Part shown: positions 5,918 to 6,237 of the stretch, one piece after another
Layout: each line of letters opens with the position of its first letter
How positions within the stretch are numbered: position 1 is the first letter of the stretch
NCBI GenBank assembly: GCA_044375915.1
Contig: JBILLU010000193.1
Span: forward strand, 1-6,237
Origin: JAFEBO01 sp044375915
GTDB lineage: Bacteria; Planctomycetota; Phycisphaerae; Phycisphaerales; UBA1924
Reading direction: 5' to 3'
DNA: 6,237 nt
Translations under genes and position numbers: made by a program
Notes under the pieces: generated by a model
The model's database searches: none
The model's input: only the letters and a program-made list of their open reading frames with translations
What the model was told of the DNA's origin: nothing

Positions 5918-6235
5918 TCACTTCGCGCGCATCGCGTCCAGAACGTCTGGCAACACGTCGGCGAGTTCGAGCGCGAGCAAGCCTGCTTCCGCGTTCTTCG
6001 CCGCCCATTGCTCGCCCGCGATCGCATGTGCCTCGACGCCGACGCGCACGCAGTCCATCAGTGAGAGTGTCCCCGGGATCGTCTTGCCGGGAATCGGCAT
6101 CAGCCGCACGAACTGAGCGATCAGCCCGCCGAGCAAGCCCGCGAGCACATCGCCGGTGCCCGCCGTCGCCAGGCACGCGTGCCCGCGGCGGCAGGTCCAG
6201 CTCTCGTGCCCGTTGCTCACCACCGTGTGCATGCC
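5918..6235 (-). CDS. nnrD: ADP/ATP-dependent NAD(P)H-hydrate dehydratase, C-terminal part (5' end outside window)
   Basis: This minus-strand gene runs off the right edge; about 106 codons including the TGA stop are visible. NnrD (carbohydrate kinase-like YjeF C-terminal domain) dehydrates damaged NADHX and NADPHX back to NAD(P)H using ADP or ATP, in the cytoplasm. The signature is CLATAGTGDVLAGLLGGLIAQ, whose GTGD holds the family's catalytic Asp. It is followed by a helix with CVRVGVEAHAIAGEQWAAKN, matching the family's AxxxGVxxHxxAG pattern, and a closing LELADVLPDVLDA helix. The Met encoded at 6230-6232 is internal: the family normally has its whole Rossmann-like N-terminal half before this point, so the window edge truncates the gene. 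Whether it is fused to an epimerase domain (NnrE) cannot be seen. The stop codon directly abuts that of the convergent propeller gene, leaving no room for a terminator between them. Confidence 0.87.
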   Translation of the reverse strand, partial: GMHTVVSNGHESWTCRRGHACLATAGTGDVLAGLLGGLIAQFVRLMPIPGKTIPGTLSLMDCVRVGVEAHAIAGEQWAAKNAEAGLLALELADVLPDVLDAMRAK

Positions 6236-6237
6236 CT

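Noticed and set aside
1..6237. CRISPR array, tRNA, rRNA, or insertion sequence with its own transposase
   Set aside because: No regularly spaced direct repeats, cloverleaf-like sequence, rRNA-like segment or transposase motif was found on reading both strands.

Overview
This high-GC window (about two thirds G+C by eye) reads as chromosomal DNA of a Gram-negative-type bacterium, most plausibly a planctomycete or a relative. The assignment is an inference. It rests on a lipid A kinase (LpxK) together with a futalosine-pathway menaquinone enzyme (MqnC), on planctomycete-like membrane and beta-propeller proteins with no named function, and on a paired palindromic repeat in an intergenic region. 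No phage, plasmid, CRISPR, rRNA or tRNA signal was seen.

Layout, left to right. (1) Bases 1-366, +: C-terminal end of lpxK, cut by the window edge. (2) 449-1429, -: unrecognised membrane protein with about four transmembrane segments and a Pro/Ala-rich tail, convergent with lpxK. (3) 1430-1707: divergent intergenic region with a candidate promoter for mqnC. (4) 1708-3258, +: mqnC, a radical SAM cyclic dehypoxanthinyl futalosine synthase, clearly longer than usual because of internal insertions. (5) 3298-3723, +: small four-helix membrane protein, probably cotranscribed with mqnC. (6) 3720-4391, -: rluA-type pseudouridine synthase; its stop codon and that of gene 5 share one CTAG palindrome. 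(7) 4392-4636: divergent intergenic region holding a 131-bp paired palindromic (REPIN-like) element at 4430-4560 and two small dyads. (8) 4637-5917, +: probably exported six-bladed WD40-like (TolB/PD40) propeller protein. (9) 5918-6235, -: C-terminal end of an ADP/ATP-dependent NAD(P)H-hydrate dehydratase (NnrD), cut by the right edge; its stop abuts the stop of gene 8.

The genes are mostly housekeeping and do not form one pathway: lipid A synthesis, menaquinone synthesis, RNA modification, NAD(P)H repair, plus three proteins of unknown role. Gene order alternates in strand, so most transcription units are one or two genes long.

The most interesting non-coding feature is the element at 4430-4560. 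It has two inverted copies of a hairpin unit with identical outer arms, but different stem interiors that are still fully base-paired, as expected for a REPIN mobilised by a RAYT-type transposase. The most interesting coding feature is the enlarged MqnC. I saw no convincing evidence of a wholly new multi-gene system.
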